A stretch of DNA of 14,642 nucleotides, from contig DNGI01000169.1 of assembly GCA_003486645.1 (NCBI GenBank), positions 1 through 14,642 of the forward strand, written 5' to 3'. The notes below the pieces were generated by a model that was not told where the DNA came from, ran no database searches, and saw nothing but the letters and a program-made list of their open reading frames with translations. The translations under genes and the position numbers were made by a program. Within the stretch, counting starts at the first letter, position 1, and the number at the start of each line of letters is the position of its first letter. Of this stretch, positions 12,897 to 14,642 are shown in pieces. The DNA is from Cyanobacteria bacterium UBA11370. Lineage in GTDB: Bacteria > Cyanobacteriota > Cyanobacteriia > Cyanobacteriales > Coleofasciculaceae.

Positions 12897-12925
12897 TCTA
12901 TACAAACTTCATCAAAAAAACACAA
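12897..12925 (-). promoter_or_regulatory. Sigma70-type promoter candidate for the RTX gene
   Basis: On the minus strand TTGTGT (12920-12925) is followed, after exactly 17 bases, by TATAGA (12897-12902), about 70 bp before the RTX start codon. Spacing is ideal and each box differs from consensus at two positions. Confidence 0.5.
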
Positions 12926-13109
12926 TTACTGTGATTTCTTCCATAAAAAAAGACGAAGCCAGCTAACTATTAATTAGCTCGCAGTTGCGGTACAATGCTA
13001 CTTTGGGTTGGTTAATACTGCACATTTGCGATTTAACCCTAAGCCGTCTAAAATTACTCTTAACCTTTGGCTTAACTCAATCAAAACCCAATACCAATCC
13101 CTTTATCAA

Positions 13110-13196
13110 TCGGAGCGAGATCGGAACTTTTCCCCAAAAACTCCCAAAACTGTCGGGAAAATGTCGGAAAGATCGGATAAAATCGGAAAAACTCGC
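13110..13196 (+). promoter_or_regulatory. Helically phased TCGG motif array in the STAND gene leader
   Basis: TCGG begins at 13110, 13121, 13153, 13164, 13173 and 13183, followed by TCGC at 13193. The intervals are 11, 32, 11, 9, 10 and 10 bases, all close to whole turns of B-DNA. Most copies continue as TCGGAA or TCGGGA. The array ends about 16 bases before the proposed ATG at 13212. It could be an operator bound cooperatively by a regulator, possibly the gene's own N-terminal HTH domain. The frame is also open here, so a coding explanation is not fully excluded. Confidence 0.4.
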
Positions 13197-13211
13197 ACAT
13201 CTGACTTATCT

Positions 13212-14594
13212 ATGGACATTGCAGAAGTCTTGAAACTCGCCGATGAACTGCTGTTCACTCATACAGGCGAACATCTAGACCATCTGCAAGAAATAATCCT
13301 TAAAGGTACATTAAAAGGTCAGAAATACGCCAAAATTGCCTCGGAAAACCATTTAAGTGAAGGTCATGTTCGAGATAGGGCATCGGAATTATGGCAAGCT
13401 TTATCTGATGTTTTAGGGGAAAATATTAATAAATTAAATGCACGAAATATGTTAGAAAAAACTATTATTTCTAATAGTATTTCAATGGGAGATTTTGTTG
13501 GGGGTAATAAAGTAAGTATTTGTTCAAAACGAAAGCGCTACCCTAAATCTTCTCCCCTATCAAAACGAACTGAAAACAAAACCTACTTAGACATAGATAC
13601 CGCCCCTGAAATTACCGCCTTTTATGGACGAACTGATGAATTAAACACTTTAAAAACCTGGCTAACTCAAGATTGCCACCGCATTATTACCTTAGTTGGC
13701 ATTATCGGAATTGGCAAAACCACGCTAGCCATCAAACTAATTGAACAAATCCAAACCCAATTTGAATATATTGTTTATCGCAGTCTTCGGTATTGTCCAA
13801 CTATAGATAATTTTTTAACAGACTTACTGCAAAGCTTTATCTCCCCCATTATTCCCAATACCCTCGATCACCAAGTTAATGTATTGCTTAAATTTTTACG
13901 CAAACATCGCTGTTTAATTATTATTGATGATTTACAGATGGTGTTTCAGCAAGGACAATTTGCTGGTCAATATCAAGCAGAATTTGATGGATATTATCTG
14001 TTATTTAAACAAATTGCAGAATTGTCTCATACCAGTAGTTTCATGTTGATTACTAGCGAACAACCACCAGATGCGATCTGCTTGCAGCAGCGCGTTGCTA
14101 ACGCTACTCGTCAAAAATTCACCCATTGTTTAAAAATCACAGGTTTGGGAGATTCGGCTAAAGAAATATTAAAGGATAAAGAGTTGTCAGAGGAGCATAT
14201 GTGGGATACTTTGATTGAAAAGTATCGGGGTCATCCTTTATGGCTAGAAATGACGGCTACGATGATTGAAGAATTATTTTCCGGAAGGGTAGCAGAATTT
14301 TTAGGTTATCCTTCATTGATATTAAGTAATGAAATTGTATCGAAATTAAATCGGGTATGGTTAAGGTTAACTGAATCAGAAAAAGAGATAATGAAATACT
14401 TGGCTAAACAAGAACAAGCTATTACTTTGAGCCAAGTTTTACAGGAAACATCTGATAACTACACAACCGAGATTAGATTAAATGCGATTCAATCGCTCAA
14501 AAGACGTTGTTTTTTGGAAGATCCTGAAAATGGGGAATCTTCTTCATTATTAAGATTAGATCGAATTTGGGTGGCTTATGTTCATTCAATTTAA
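13212..14594 (+). CDS. STAND ATPase: vMAP-type N-terminal HTH domain + NB-ARC, no sensor repeats
   Basis: 460 aa from ATG 13212. Residues 1-85 (MDIAEVLKLADELLFTHTGE onward, then GQKYAKIASENHLSEGHVRD) match the N-terminal HTH domain common in cyanobacterial vWA-MoxR-associated and NB-ARC proteins. The NB-ARC part has Walker A GIIGIGKTT (163-171), Walker B CLIIIDD (234-240), LITSEQPP (279-286) where relatives often have an Arg after TS, and GHPLWLEM (340-347, the GLPL-like motif). A winged-helix part (about 380-450) ends RRCFLEDPENGESSSLLRLD and the protein stops soon after. Relatives usually continue into WD40 or TPR repeats that sense ligands; here none follow. STAND ATPases act as signalling or defence switches. 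The frame stays open upstream to 13008, but the residues there look non-coding. Probable cytoplasmic regulator or defence protein. Confidence 0.85.
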   Translation: MDIAEVLKLADELLFTHTGEHLDHLQEIILKGTLKGQKYAKIASENHLSEGHVRDRASELWQALSDVLGENINKLNARNMLEKTIISNSISMGDFVGGNKVSICSKRKRYPKSSPLSKRTENKTYLDIDTAPEITAFYGRTDELNTLKTWLTQDCHRIITLVGIIGIGKTTLAIKLIEQIQTQFEYIVYRSLRYCPTIDNFLTDLLQSFISPIIPNTLDHQVNVLLKFLRKHRCLIIIDDLQMVFQQGQFAGQYQAEFDGYYLLFKQIAELSHTSSFMLITSEQPPDAICLQQRVANATRQKFTHCLKITGLGDSAKEILKDKELSEEHMWDTLIEKYRGHPLWLEMTATMIEELFSGRVAEFLGYPSLILSNEIVSKLNRVWLRLTESEKEIMKYLAKQEQAITLSQVLQETSDNYTTEIRLNAIQSLKRRCFLEDPENGESSSLLRLDRIWVAYVHSI

Positions 14595-14634
14595 AAAGGG
14601 TTTTTAACCGGACATGATATTATATGATGTCCGG
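14591..14634. terminator. Two adjacent palindromes after the STAND gene
   Basis: TTAAAAA GGG TTTTTAA (14591-14607) overlaps the stop codon and forms a 7-bp stem. CCGGACAT...ATGTCCGG (14608-14615 and 14627-14634) forms an 8-bp stem with an A/T-rich 11-base loop. The second lacks a following T-run. Together they may terminate transcription, or the second may be the end of a repeat that continues past the window. Confidence 0.4.
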
Positions 14635-14642
14635 CAAATCAC

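Noticed and set aside
12961..12979. AGCTAA/TTAGCT hairpin as terminator
   Set aside because: Only a 6-bp A/T-rich stem with no T-run, located between divergent genes where no terminator is expected.
13008..13211. N-terminal extension of the STAND gene from TTG 13008
   Set aside because: The first 68 residues are unlike the family, the start codon is TTG without a ribosome binding site, and the region holds the phased TCGG motifs; ATG 13212 begins the conserved domain.

Overview
The window looks like an accessory region of a cyanobacterial chromosome, probably from a filamentous, multicellular-type species. The palindromic octamer GCGATCGC (HIP1) occurs at least sixteen times. The gene content also fits: a DUF4157 protein beside an AAA+ ATPase, a vMAP/NB-ARC STAND protein, a WG-repeat lipoprotein, a small RTX protein, an IS5-type transposase and a dense run of toxin-antitoxin (TA)-like gene pairs. 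I see no rRNA, tRNA or CRISPR array. The species assignment is inference.

Left block (1-5358). A WG-repeat lipoprotein gene runs off the left edge on the minus strand. Next come two minus-strand genes: a DUF4157 protein with an NlpC/P60-like Cys/His C-terminal domain, and directly downstream of it a small single-pass membrane protein. Facing them on the plus strand is a large AAA+ ATPase of the kind found in extracellular contractile injection system (eCIS) loci. Inference: an eCIS-type effector, a candidate immunity protein, and the system's ATPase. No sheath, tube or baseplate genes are in the window. The 5' leader of the DUF4157 gene, including its start codon, is present a second time, partly deleted, upstream of the WG-repeat gene.

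Middle block (5359-12400). This is a decaying island of small cassettes. It holds two copies (about 79% and 69% protein identity) of a pair made of a 90-aa protein and a DTGF-type clan AA aspartic protease, plus a truncated third copy of the first gene. It also holds an unrelated small protein + DTGS retropepsin-like pair, a DUF433/DUF5615 TA pair, a PIN/ribbon-helix-helix-like TA pair, a pair of unknown small genes, and one IS5-family transposase. Three genes carry what look like single-base frameshifts. The cassettes are separated by repeats built from HIP1 octamers joined by a few recurring spacers. One spacer is exactly inverted between two HIP1 palindromes at one locus relative to another.

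Right block (12401-14642). A short minus-strand RTX (calcium-binding nonapeptide) gene with a good promoter candidate is divergent from a plus-strand STAND ATPase (vMAP N-terminal domain + NB-ARC). The ATPase ends without the WD40 or TPR sensor repeats its relatives usually have. Its leader carries an array of TCGG motifs spaced at DNA helical repeat.

The most interesting points are the duplicated small-protein/retropepsin pairs that look like TA modules, the effector-immunity arrangement with a copied leader, the HIP1 modular repeats with a flipped segment, and the phased TCGG array before the STAND gene.
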